From positions 248,001 to 312,000 of the forward strand of contig JACKHW010000001.1 of assembly GCA_020638795.1 (NCBI GenBank): 64,000 nucleotides of DNA, given 5' to 3'. Every line of letters begins with the position of its first letter. The stretch's first letter is position 1. Below, one piece after another: positions 27,316 through 35,821 of this stretch. This stretch comes from Planctomycetota bacterium (GTDB lineage: Bacteria > Planctomycetota > UBA1135 > GCA-002748355). The notes beneath the pieces are model-generated. The model was not told the DNA's origin, did no database searches, and worked only from the letters and a program-made list of their open reading frames with translations. A program made the position numbers and the translations under genes.

Positions 27316-28344
27316 TCAGAGTTCGACCGGGATTCGATCGAGCAGGTCGCGCACCAGCTCGCCGGCGTCCGCGCTGCCGTGCAGGAAGATGCGGTGCGAC
27401 AGGACGGGGCATGCCGTCTGCTTGAGATCGTCGGGTATCACGTAGTCACGCCCCTCGATCAACGCATGCGCGCGCGCCGCCGACAGCCAAGCCAACGCCG
27501 CACGCGGCGACGCACCGAGCACGACGCCATCGTCCTCACGGGTCGCGACGACGAAACGGTGCACGTAGCGCGCAAGATTGTCTTCGACGTTCACCTGCCG
27601 ACACGTCGCCTGCATCGAGAGCAGTGCATCCATCGCGAAAACCGGCTCGAGACGTTCGAGACGGTCTTCCGGTGCCTCACCGCGATAGAGCGCCAGTTCG
27701 TGCGCCTCGGTCGGATAGCCGATCTCGACGCGCATCAAGAAGCGATCGAGTGCAGCCTCCGGAACCGGGTAGGTGCCGTGGAATTCGATCGGGTTGCGGG
27801 TCGCGAGCACGAGGAAAGGGTGCGCGAGTTCGAGGCTCTTGCCTTCGACGGTGACGCGACCGTTCTCCATCGCTTCGAGCAGGCACGACAACGTGCGTGG
27901 ACTCGTGCGATTGATCTCGTCGGCCAAGACGAGGTTGCTGAAGAGCGGCCCTCGAATGAACTCGAAGCGCTCTGCTCGCGGTCGCCAAACCACCGAGCCG
28001 ACGATGTCCGAAGGCATCAAGTCGTTGGTGAACTGGATGCGCGAGAACGACCCGTCGATGCACTTCGCGAGTGTCCGTGCGAGCAACGTCTTGCCGATGC
28101 CGGGGATCCCTTCGAGCAGGACGTGTCCGCGTGCGAGTAGGGCGATGATCAACGGATCGAGGACATCGGCCTCGACGTGCACGACGGACAAGATCCGTCG
28201 CCGTAGGACATCGCAACGATCCCGCACGAGTGCGGCGGCGAGCACTCCGTCACCGGGATGCATCGACTCCAATCGCGATGGTTCGGCTGTAGTCTCGGTT
28301 CGTCGCTCACCGTGCACGCGTTCCTCCGTCTCCAGGTGCTCCAT
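27316..28344 (-). CDS. MoxR family AAA+ ATPase
   Basis: 342 residues. ATG at 28344 follows a GGAAGG ribosome binding site; an internal Met28 is possible. Walker A is at 79-86 (GIPGIGKT), Walker B is LVLADEINR, followed by PRTLSCLLEAMENGRVTVEG, LATRNPIEFHGTYPVPEAALDRF and the lid domain, all usual for MoxR proteins. It likely acts as a chaperone for the DUF58/transglutaminase partners. First gene of the cassette, divergent from xylA with 102 bases between start codons. Confidence 0.9.
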   Translation of the reverse strand: MEHLETEERVHGERRTETTAEPSRLESMHPGDGVLAAALVRDRCDVLRRRILSVVHVEADVLDPLIIALLARGHVLLEGIPGIGKTLLARTLAKCIDGSFSRIQFTNDLMPSDIVGSVVWRPRAERFEFIRGPLFSNLVLADEINRTSPRTLSCLLEAMENGRVTVEGKSLELAHPFLVLATRNPIEFHGTYPVPEAALDRFLMRVEIGYPTEAHELALYRGEAPEDRLERLEPVFAMDALLSMQATCRQVNVEDNLARYVHRFVVATREDDGVVLGASPRAALAWLSAARAHALIEGRDYVIPDDLKQTACPVLSHRIFLHGSADAGELVRDLLDRIPVEL

Positions 28345-28446
28345 CGTACCTTCCCATGGAGACGAATCGGACCCTCACGCCGGGATCACGAGCCCGCTTC
28401 GAACGCGACCATGGCTTCGGTGGATGCAGAAGATAGCATTTCGCGC

Positions 28447-29652
28447 ATGGACGACCACGAATCCGCCTTCGCGCCGACACCAGACGACAAGTTCACCTTC
28501 GGCCTCTGGACGGTCGGCAACCGTGGGCGCGATCCCTTCGGGGACGCGGTACGTCCGCCCGTCGAGCCAACCGGGCTCGTGCGCCTGCTCGCCGAATGCG
28601 GTGCCTATGGGGTCAACCTGCACGACAACGACCTCGTCCCGTTCGGCGCGTCCGCGAGCGAGCGCGATCGCATAGTGCGCGACTTCCGGTCCGCGCTCGA
28701 GGATCACGGACTCTGCGTGCCGATGGCGACGACCAATCTCTTCTACCATCCAATCTTCAAGGACGGTGCGTTCACGTCGAACGATCCGGCGGTGCGTGCG
28801 TTCGCGCTGCAGAAGACGATGCGTGCGATCGATCTAGGTGCCGAGCTCGGGGCGCGGATCTACGTCTTTTGGGGCGGACGCGAAGGGACCGAATGTGACG
28901 CGTGTCGCGATCCGCGGGATGCGATTCGGCGTTTCCGTGACGCGCTCGATTTCCTCTGCGGGTACGTGGTCGAACAGGGATACGGCATGCGTTTCGCGCT
29001 AGAAGCCAAACCCAACGAGCCGCGTGGCGATATCTATCTACCGACGACCGGGCACTTGCTGCACTTCATTGAAACGCTCGCGATGCCGGAGATGGTCGGC
29101 GTCAATCCCGAAGTCGCGCACGAGACCATGGCCGGCCTCAGTTTTCCGCATGCGGTCGCCCAGGCGCTCGAAGCGGACAAGCTCTTCCACATCGACCTCA
29201 ACAGTCAGAAGGTGGGGCGCTATGACCAAGACTTCCGGTTCGCGAGCGAGGATCCGAAGCAGGCGTTCTTGCTCGTGCGCTTGCTCGAGGGGACGGCGCG
29301 CGCGGAATTCGGGTCGTATCCACGCTATGACGGACCGAAGCACTTCGATGCGCACGCGTATCGGAGTGAGGACGAGGCCGGTGTGCGGGACTTCGCGCGC
29401 GGATGCATGCGCAGCTACAAGATCCTCGCGGCGAGGGCCGAGGCCTTCGATGCCGATTCCGAAGTGCTCGAACTACTCACCGCGAGTCGAGGCGATCCCG
29501 TCGATCCGCACGATGGGGCGGGTTGGTCCAACTCGCGTGCCAAAGGCCTGCGCGATCTCATGATCGATGTCGACCAGGTCGCGCGCCGCGGCCTTCGGTG
29601 GGAACGGCTCGATCAGCTCTTGTTCGAGCATCTGACCGGCGTGCGCGACTGA
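28447..29652 (+). CDS. xylA: Xylose isomerase (class I, short form)
   Basis: 401 residues, the length of the short (actinobacterial-type) xylose isomerases. ATG at 28447 gives MDDHES...DKFTFGLWTVG, aligning with known starts; an ATG at 28411 is the alternative. Catalytic and metal motifs are in order: NLHDNDLVPFG (catalytic His and Asp), VFWGGREG (substrate Trp), LEAKPNEPRGD (metal Glu and catalytic Lys), NPEVAHETMAG (metal Glu and His), HIDLNSQ and DQDFRF (metal Asp residues). It converts D-xylose to D-xylulose in the cytoplasm. xylB is 3.8 kb downstream on the same strand, with an unrelated minus-strand operon between them. Confidence 0.94.
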   Translation: MDDHESAFAPTPDDKFTFGLWTVGNRGRDPFGDAVRPPVEPTGLVRLLAECGAYGVNLHDNDLVPFGASASERDRIVRDFRSALEDHGLCVPMATTNLFYHPIFKDGAFTSNDPAVRAFALQKTMRAIDLGAELGARIYVFWGGREGTECDACRDPRDAIRRFRDALDFLCGYVVEQGYGMRFALEAKPNEPRGDIYLPTTGHLLHFIETLAMPEMVGVNPEVAHETMAGLSFPHAVAQALEADKLFHIDLNSQKVGRYDQDFRFASEDPKQAFLLVRLLEGTARAEFGSYPRYDGPKHFDAHAYRSEDEAGVRDFARGCMRSYKILAARAEAFDADSEVLELLTASRGDPVDPHDGAGWSNSRAKGLRDLMIDVDQVARRGLRWERLDQLLFEHLTGVRD

Positions 29653-29706
29653 CCCTGACGCGTCCGGCGACGCTATTTCCGGCGACGCTGCGTCCGACGA
29701 GTCGGT

Positions 29707-31413
29707 TCAGCGCGCGAAGCCGACGCGAACCGGCGCGGGCGGCATCGCAGGCGGAGCAGGCTGCGTCGGAAGCGGCGCAGGCTGGAACGACACGCGTCCA
29801 CGACCGGCGGCAGGAGCTGCGCGGCGCTCGAGCTTGTTCATCTCGCCGCGGATTCGGTCGACTTCGCGACGAAGCGACTCGAGTTCGCGCCAGAGGTCCG
29901 GGTGTTCGTGCGCACCCGATGCACGGCGCGGCGTCGCGCGGTCGGTCGGGCGATCGGTGATGACGCGCTGACGACGAGCCTCGCGGGCGTTTTCCGTGCG
30001 CGCGCGGAAGGCGTTGCGAGCGGCTTCGGCCTGAACGCGTGCTGCCTCGGCGCGATCGCGTGCCGCGACACGGCGGGTTTGCGCAGCCTCACGACGTTCT
30101 TGGACTTCTTCGGTTTCTTCTTCGAACTCTTCCGGTTCGTCGACGTCCTCGATTTCGATGATGGTCTCGACTTCGGTTTCACCCTGCTCGTTCTTCCGCA
30201 TGCGAACGTCCTGGCGCTTCTCGACGCGCGGCGTGACGAGGACGCGCGGTGCCGCCTTTCGCACGAACACGCGCGCGTCCTTCGTCTCCTTCGCTTCGGC
30301 CTTGGTGTCGACGTTCACGGAGCGACGTAGCTCGACGCGCGCAGGCTTGCCGTCCTTTCCGGGGACGACCTCGATCCAATCGAGGGCCTTGTCATTCTTC
30401 TTGTCCTTCGCGTCGCTCGCGTCCTTCTTGGCGCGCCGGAGTTCGAGTACGCGTTCGAGCGGGTTGGCGCGGCTGTCCTTGTCGCCCTTCTGGATCCAGC
30501 GGAAGGACTCGGCGGGGTTTCGCACGGCCTTGGGCGCAACCTGCTTGTTGCCGAGTTCGAGCATCGCGCGGCGGAGCGCTTCTTCGGCTTCGCGAAGGTG
30601 TTCCATCGCGCGCTTCGTCTTGTCCTGGGCGGCTTTGCTCTGTGCAACGGGTGCGTTCTTCACGCCGCCGACGCGTGCGACCGAGAAGCCGGAGCTGAGG
30701 CTGCGTGCGATCTGCTCGGCCTTCTCTTCGATGTCCTTGCCGAGGCCTTCGACCTTGATCTCGACCTTGCGTGCAATGTCCTGACCGAGATCCTCGAGGT
30801 CTGTCCCGATGTGCGCGACGTCGACTTCGAGTCCCTCGAGGTCCTTTGCAAGACTCTGGAGGTCGAGCTTGCCGAGTTTGAGCTTGCCGAGTTCCGCGAG
30901 CTTGCCAAGTTCGAGCTTTCCGACGTCGAGATCGTCGAGGTCGATATTGAATACCTTGTGCTTCGGTAAGTCCTTCAACCCGTCGCGCACGACGTGGAGG
31001 ACATCGGACTTGATCTTGCCGAGTTCCTTCAGCGACGAGAGGTCGAGGTCGCCATCCACATCGACGTGAATGCGGATCGCATGTTCTTCGTCCTCGTGGC
31101 TGTCTTGGTCATCGCCCTTCTTCTTCGACTTCTCCTTCGAATCCTGGACGAGGACCGCGACCTCGGGGCTCGTGGTGCTCACGTTCGATACGGACTTCGT
31201 GTCGCGGAGCAGTTTTCCGATGCGACCCTTGCCGGTTTCGATGGACGCCTTGACTTCCTCGAGAAGCTTGTCGATCTCGCTCGGACTTTCGAGCTGCTTC
31301 TCGATCGTGCCGACGTGGACCTTGACCTCGGGTTTGGTCTCGACGACCTTCGCCTGGGCGAAGAGCGGCGTCGCAGCGAGCATGGCCGCGAGGGACGTGT
31401 GGATTGCGTTCAT
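29707..31413 (-). CDS. Secreted charged/coiled-coil protein of BlaI-BlaR1 operon
   Basis: 568 residues, no family recognised. Signal peptide MNAIHTSLAAMLAATPLFAQ. Residues about 125-235 contain an alternating L/D/K pattern with repeats of L-G-K-L, which may be amphipathic helices. The following half is rich in Lys, Glu, Arg and Ala and predicted coiled coil, including an acidic run (EDVDEPEEFEEETEEV) and an AARxxAEAAR stretch. It ends in a Pro-rich tail (PAPLPTQPAPPAMPPAP). It is the third gene after blaI and blaR1, 55 bases after blaR1, so it is probably the regulated output of that sensor pair. Function unknown; cell-envelope role likely. Confidence 0.75.
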   Translation of the reverse strand: MNAIHTSLAAMLAATPLFAQAKVVETKPEVKVHVGTIEKQLESPSEIDKLLEEVKASIETGKGRIGKLLRDTKSVSNVSTTSPEVAVLVQDSKEKSKKKGDDQDSHEDEEHAIRIHVDVDGDLDLSSLKELGKIKSDVLHVVRDGLKDLPKHKVFNIDLDDLDVGKLELGKLAELGKLKLGKLDLQSLAKDLEGLEVDVAHIGTDLEDLGQDIARKVEIKVEGLGKDIEEKAEQIARSLSSGFSVARVGGVKNAPVAQSKAAQDKTKRAMEHLREAEEALRRAMLELGNKQVAPKAVRNPAESFRWIQKGDKDSRANPLERVLELRRAKKDASDAKDKKNDKALDWIEVVPGKDGKPARVELRRSVNVDTKAEAKETKDARVFVRKAAPRVLVTPRVEKRQDVRMRKNEQGETEVETIIEIEDVDEPEEFEEETEEVQERREAAQTRRVAARDRAEAARVQAEAARNAFRARTENAREARRQRVITDRPTDRATPRRASGAHEHPDLWRELESLRREVDRIRGEMNKLERRAAPAAGRGRVSFQPAPLPTQPAPPAMPPAPVRVGFAR

Positions 31414-31468
31414 GGTTGTGCTGTTTCCTTGTGTTCAGCGATTCGTGTTCAGTGAACGGAGTTGGGGG

Positions 31469-32824
31469 TCAACGGGACGATTTCGGTAGGTCTGCTTCGA
31501 AGACCGAGGGATCGAGGCGTGTCGCTTCGATCGCGAGTGCTTCGAGAATGCGCTCGCGGAGCGCGATGCGCCTGGCGTCGAGCGTGTTGAGTTGGCGACC
31601 GAGGAGTTGGAGCGCGCTCAGCGTCGTACCGTCGATGGCGCCGCCGGCAAGCTCGGCTTGCAGCGTGCCGAAGTCGCTCGCGAGTTGAGCGCATTCGACG
31701 TCGAGCGTGACGAGCGCAGCGAACAGAGCACGAGCACTGCTTCCGAGCTGAATGGCAGGAAGCACAGCCGCGCGCACGGTCTCGAAGCGTGGCATCGCAA
31801 AGGCCACCTGGCTCGACGCGAGGAGAAGAACGGTCAAGACCCGAGCCCCGCGCCGGAATCGAGCTGGCTCGTCGGAGTCGAGCACGCGTTCGACCCGTGT
31901 GCGCAGCGCCGAGCGACGAGCGGCCATGCCAGCGAGACCGAACCGCGGTCGCCGCACGAGCCACGAGGCGACTTCGACGAGGCCGCTCGCGACGCTTTCT
32001 CGGGACGTGACTTCGGCAGCGATACCGTCACAGCGGTACTCCGCGAGCGTTTCGAGGCGCTTCTTGACGACTCGCAGCAACGGTTGCCATGGAAAGCACT
32101 GGACGGCGAAGGCGGACAGGCCGAACCACAGCGGATCGCGGCACGTGATATGCGCGAGCTCGTGCGCGAGGACCGCGTCGCCCTGATCGTGACTGAGGCG
32201 CGTCAGCGCGTCGGGTGGCAGGCAGATCTCGGGTCGCAGCACACCGAAGGCGATCGGTGTGTCGAGTCCGTGACGCGCGGAGACGCGCAGACTCGTGTCG
32301 AGACCGAGTCGCGTCGCGAGGAGGACGACGCGATTTGTGACGTCGCGATCCTCGATCGGGATGCGTGCGGCGAGCCACGAGGCGAGGCGCATTCTCTGGA
32401 GGCCCGCCCAGACTACGCCGAGCACCGTCATGCATGCGACAGCCGCGACGATCCATGTCGCTGGACCGAAGTCTCGCATCGAGGCCACGGGTGGTGCGGC
32501 GAACTCGGCGAGCGACGGAACCGACGTCGTGAGCAACGTCGGGGCAGCGCCGAGCGTGTCGGTTTCGAGTGGCATCGCAGCCGCATCGAGGCGGAAGGTC
32601 CAGGGCGAACCGGGTTGCAAGCGCGTCCAAGCCGTCGTCAAGAACGGCAACACGAGCGCTGACTTCCAGAGAGCTTCTTCGACGCGCGCTTGGATCCTGA
32701 GTCGTGTGATCCCAAGCAACAGGGCGATCACGATCGTGCCGTGTGCGAGCCACGTGAGGAGCGTCGCGAGGATGTCCGGCGCGACCGGGTCAATGGCCTC
32801 GAGGACCTGTACGAGGAGATTCAC
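31469..32824 (-). CDS. BlaR1/MecR1-type M56 membrane metallopeptidase
   Basis: 451 residues. TM helices near residues 20-42, 52-66, 122-142 and about 330-350. Zinc peptidase motif HELAH at 221-225, preceded by IAFGVLRPEICLPPDAL, the standard M56 context. There is no C-terminal penicillin-binding sensor domain, unlike true BlaR1; the tail after the last TM is only about 100 residues and helical. It most likely senses an envelope signal and inactivates the BlaI repressor encoded upstream. Its ATG overlaps the blaI stop (ATGA). Confidence 0.88.
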   Translation of the reverse strand: MNLLVQVLEAIDPVAPDILATLLTWLAHGTIVIALLLGITRLRIQARVEEALWKSALVLPFLTTAWTRLQPGSPWTFRLDAAAMPLETDTLGAAPTLLTTSVPSLAEFAAPPVASMRDFGPATWIVAAVACMTVLGVVWAGLQRMRLASWLAARIPIEDRDVTNRVVLLATRLGLDTSLRVSARHGLDTPIAFGVLRPEICLPPDALTRLSHDQGDAVLAHELAHITCRDPLWFGLSAFAVQCFPWQPLLRVVKKRLETLAEYRCDGIAAEVTSRESVASGLVEVASWLVRRPRFGLAGMAARRSALRTRVERVLDSDEPARFRRGARVLTVLLLASSQVAFAMPRFETVRAAVLPAIQLGSSARALFAALVTLDVECAQLASDFGTLQAELAGGAIDGTTLSALQLLGRQLNTLDARRIALRERILEALAIEATRLDPSVFEADLPKSSR

Positions 32825-33276
32825 GACCGACCTCCGCGCCGCTCGGATCGTGCCGCGTCGCGTGAGTTCTCAGGAGACTCGCGCCGAGAGTCGCGGTTCG
32901 AACCGCGCTGTTCCGCGATCTGGCGGCGCAGATCTTCGATTTCGTCGAAGTCGATGTCGCCTTCGCGCAGCAGGTGCAAGGCGAGCTCCCGCGGATCCCC
33001 TTGGAAGAGCCTTTCGACGAGTTCGCCGACCATCGATCGGTGGACGTCCTCACTGTCGATCGTCGGCCGATAGACGAAGACGCGACCGATCGCGCGGTGC
33101 GCGACGATGCCCTTCTCTTCCATCTTCCGAAGCATCGTCGCGATCGTCGTCGGGGCGAGGCCGCGTTCGTCGAGGAGGAGGCGGTGCACTTCGGCGGCAC
33201 TCGCCTCACGGTGTTGCCAGAGCACGCGCATGATCGCGAGCTGCAGATCGCCGAGAGTGGTCTTCGGATCGGACAT
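32821..33276 (-). CDS. BlaI/MecI/CopY family transcriptional repressor
   Basis: 151 residues. Winged-helix DNA-binding domain in the first 80 residues (LGDLQLAIMRVLW...TTIATMLRKMEEKGIV), with a C-terminal dimerisation helix region and an Arg-rich tail. Partner of the adjacent M56 peptidase. Two palindromes (33309-33322 and 33330-33343) lie just upstream and are the expected operator, so autoregulation is likely. Confidence 0.9.
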   Translation of the reverse strand: MSDPKTTLGDLQLAIMRVLWQHREASAAEVHRLLLDERGLAPTTIATMLRKMEEKGIVAHRAIGRVFVYRPTIDSEDVHRSMVGELVERLFQGDPRELALHLLREGDIDFDEIEDLRRQIAEQRGSNRDSRRESPENSRDAARSERRGGRS

Positions 33277-33308
33277 GAAGCAGCCGCCTACGAACGAAGG
33301 AGTCGAAA

Positions 33309-33322
33309 ACTACCGAGGTAGT
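33309..33322. promoter_or_regulatory. BlaI-type operator 1
   Basis: Perfect palindrome ACTACC-GA-GGTAGT, 33 bases upstream of blaI. With operator 2 it forms a tandem pair whose centres are 21 bp apart, two helical turns, as in known BlaI/MecI operators (core TACA/TGTA-like dyads). Confidence 0.75.
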
Positions 33323-33329
33323 CGAGAAA

Positions 33330-33343
33330 ACTACCTTGGTAGT
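33330..33343. promoter_or_regulatory. BlaI-type operator 2
   Basis: Perfect palindrome ACTACC-TT-GGTAGT. Flanks are also conserved with operator 1 (GAAA before, CG after). It lies between blaI and xylB, 89 bases upstream of the xylB start, so xylB could also be affected. Confidence 0.75.
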
Positions 33344-33431
33344 CGGCAAATCGGCAAGCCCCCCATGAGACGGAATGTCGGGAAACATTCCGCGGTCGTG
33401 TGCGCGTGCCCGCAGGCATCGTGGGACGGCG

Positions 33432-34913
33432 ATGCCCGGAGACCTCTTCCTCGGAATCGATGTCGGCACGCAGAGCACGAAGGTGCTCGTCATTGCTGGC
33501 TCCACCGGCTCTTCGTGGGATCTCGTCGCCCGCGGCGCGCAGGCCTACGAGCTCCTCCCTGGATTGCCACCCGGTGCGGCGGAGCAACACCCGGACACGT
33601 GGATCCATGCGCTCGAGTCGACGCTTCAGCGCGTCGGCCAGACCATCGACCTCGGGCGTGTTGCGGCGATTGGCGTGTCGGGGCAGCAGCACGGATTCGT
33701 CCCTCTCGATGCCGAAGGGCGCGTGTTGCGGGCCGCCAAACTCTGGTGCGATACGTCCACGACGCAGGAGGCGTCGCAGCTCGAAGCGCTCTGGAAGCGA
33801 CCCGTCCCGGTCGGCTACACGGCGTCGAAGATCCTCTGGCTCGCGGCGTACGAGCCGGAGAACTGGTCGCGACTCGCGCACGTCGCGCTGCCGCACGACT
33901 ATGTCAACTTCGTCCTGACGGGTCGGCTCGCAACCGAGTGTGGCGATGCGTCAGGGACCGGGCTCTTGGACCCGAAGGCGCGCACGTGGGACCTCGAGGC
34001 GGCGCGCGCGATCGATGCGCGGCTCGAAGGCATGTTGCTTCCGCTCGTGGGTGCAGGCGAGGTACTCGGCACCGTGAGCGAGCGCGCGGCGAAGCGCTTC
34101 GGGCTCCCCGAGGGTGCGATCGTGGCGATCGGTGGCGGGGACAACATGATGGCCGCGATCGGAGCCGGCGCGGTCCGCGATGGCGTCACGGTCGTCAGTC
34201 TGGGGACTTCCGGAACGCTCTTTGTTCGCTCCGAGGCGCCGGTGCTCGATCCGAGGGGACTCATCGCGCCGTTCTGCGATTCGACCGGCGCATGGCTACC
34301 GCTCCTGTGCGTCATGAACCTCACGCTCGTGACCGAAGAGATCCGGAGCGCATTCGCACTCTCGCACGAGGAGATCACCGAGCGTGCGCTCAGGGTCCCG
34401 ATCGGTAGCGATGGCCCGTTGATGCTGCCGTTCTTGCAAGGCGAGCGCGTGCCTGCGCTTCCGATGGCAACCGGCAGTCTCGATGGCCTACGTCCGGGGT
34501 GGTTGGAGCCTGGGCGCCTCTACCGTGCTGCGCTCGAGGGCTGCCTCTGCAATCTCGCGGTCGCCGCCGAGAGGCTCGCGCAGTTCGGATCGAAGCCATC
34601 GTGCTTGCGGATCGTCGGGGGCGCGGCGCGAAATTCACTCTGGCAGGGCGCCATGGCGGCGGCGTTCGGAGTGCCGATCGAAGTCCCGATCGAACTCGAG
34701 GCCGCGGCGTTCGGCGCTGCTTTGCAAGCCGCATGGACGGTGCAATCGACGACTGGGCAAGGGGTGGCCGACATCGAGGCGTTGCGCGAGATCACGGACA
34801 CCGCGATCGGCGTCGAAACGCGGCTGGAGCCGAATGATGGCGACGTCCGTGCGTTCGCAAGGCGCCTCTCGATGTGGAGAGAGGCGTTGCGGACGCGCTA
34901 CGGTGACGTGTAG
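33432..34913 (+). CDS. xylB: Xylulokinase
   Basis: 493-residue FGGY-family kinase that phosphorylates D-xylulose to xylulose 5-phosphate. ATG at 33432 gives MPGDLFLGIDVGTQSTKVLV, the family start. Further motifs: SGQQHGFVPLD, KLWCDTSTTQEA, the substrate region LPHDYVNFVLTG...GDASGTGLLD, GGGDNMMAAIGAG and the nucleotide-binding IVGGAARNSLWQ. With xylA it completes xylose entry to the pentose phosphate pathway. No xylose transporter or XylR is visible nearby. The upstream region is shared with the divergent blaI gene. Confidence 0.93.
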   Translation: MPGDLFLGIDVGTQSTKVLVIAGSTGSSWDLVARGAQAYELLPGLPPGAAEQHPDTWIHALESTLQRVGQTIDLGRVAAIGVSGQQHGFVPLDAEGRVLRAAKLWCDTSTTQEASQLEALWKRPVPVGYTASKILWLAAYEPENWSRLAHVALPHDYVNFVLTGRLATECGDASGTGLLDPKARTWDLEAARAIDARLEGMLLPLVGAGEVLGTVSERAAKRFGLPEGAIVAIGGGDNMMAAIGAGAVRDGVTVVSLGTSGTLFVRSEAPVLDPRGLIAPFCDSTGAWLPLLCVMNLTLVTEEIRSAFALSHEEITERALRVPIGSDGPLMLPFLQGERVPALPMATGSLDGLRPGWLEPGRLYRAALEGCLCNLAVAAERLAQFGSKPSCLRIVGGAARNSLWQGAMAAAFGVPIEVPIELEAAAFGAALQAAWTVQSTTGQGVADIEALREITDTAIGVETRLEPNDGDVRAFARRLSMWREALRTRYGDV

Positions 34914-35039
34914 CCGCGTGCCGAACGAATCGGCAGAGCTTCTGGAGCGCCTCGTCGCGGGCTTGCTCGTGTGTGGCTCGACAGACTATCGTCTCCCGAC
35001 AACATTCTTATCTCGAGAGTCCCAACGAGCCCCCCCCAT

Positions 35040-35606
35040 ATGGCCATTCGCGTCACCGAAGCCAAGAAGGGAATGGTCATCCGCTACGAGGGTGATCTGT
35101 TCCAGATCGAAAAATACGAGCACGTCACCCCTGGCAATTGGCGAGCGATCAATCACATCTACATGCGCAACCTCAAGACGGGCAAGAAAAAGGAACTGCG
35201 CATGAATTCGAGTGACAGTCTCGATCTCGTGTTCGTCGACACGCGGCCGGCGCAGTACGTCTATCGCGATGCGAATGGTCACGTGTTCATGGACAACCAG
35301 ACGTACGAGCAGTTCCACCTCGATGACGAGATCCTCGGGGACACGCTCAAGTACGTTCCCGAAGGCAGCAATGCGGACATCGTCTACGTCGACGAAACTC
35401 CGTTGACGGTTCAGCTCCCGACGACGGTCGTGCTGGAAGTGATCGAGTGCGAAGAAGCCGTCAAGGGCGACACGGTCAGCAACATCCAGAAGATGGCGAA
35501 GGTCGAAACCGGCCTCGAACTCAAAGTTCCCTCGCACATCAAGGTCGGCGAGAAGATCAAGATCCAGACGGATTCGGGCGAGTTCTCCGGCCGCGCCAAC
35601 GACTGA
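35040..35606 (+). CDS. efp: Elongation factor P with non-canonical loop tip
   Basis: 188 residues, full length for EF-P, which helps the ribosome pass polyproline stretches. ATG at 35040 gives MAIRVTEAKKGMVIRYEG. Three beta-barrel domains follow the family layout (DSLDLVFVDTR in domain 2, GDTVSNIQKMAKVETGLELKVP near the domain 2/3 border). The loop that normally carries the modified Lys34 or Arg32 reads PGNWRA: Asn33, Trp34 and Arg35 in place of the E. coli PGKGQA. So the usual lysylated Lys is absent and an Arg is one or two positions later. This fits an EF-P subfamily with its own loop rather than a damaged gene. Confidence 0.92.
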   Translation: MAIRVTEAKKGMVIRYEGDLFQIEKYEHVTPGNWRAINHIYMRNLKTGKKKELRMNSSDSLDLVFVDTRPAQYVYRDANGHVFMDNQTYEQFHLDDEILGDTLKYVPEGSNADIVYVDETPLTVQLPTTVVLEVIECEEAVKGDTVSNIQKMAKVETGLELKVPSHIKVGEKIKIQTDSGEFSGRAND

Positions 35607-35821
35607 AGCACGCCTCGCGTCCGTAGCGGGACAATCGTGCCCGGAGCAGCTCGTTCCCGCGTGACGGTGACTTCGGCGTCACGACTGAAGATCGCGAGGG
35701 CCGCAGACGAAAGAACGCGTGCGGTGGGCAGCGTGGGGACGCGGCCGGCCGCACTTCTTGCGTACGAACTGCGGGCTGGGCGGGGCAATCGGTGGCGATC
35801 ACGGGGGGGAATCCTGAAGCG

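Noticed and set aside
29660..29695. Direct repeat TCCGGCGACGCT (two copies) between xylA and the coiled-coil gene
   Set aside because: Only two short copies in a 54-base gap; too little for a repeat family or CRISPR-like array.
32890..32912. TTCGAACC-like T-loop suggesting a tRNA
   Set aside because: It lies inside the blaI gene and there is no acceptor stem or anticodon arm around it.
31469..33276. Beta-lactam resistance regulation
   Set aside because: The M56 protein has no penicillin-binding domain and there is no beta-lactamase gene nearby.
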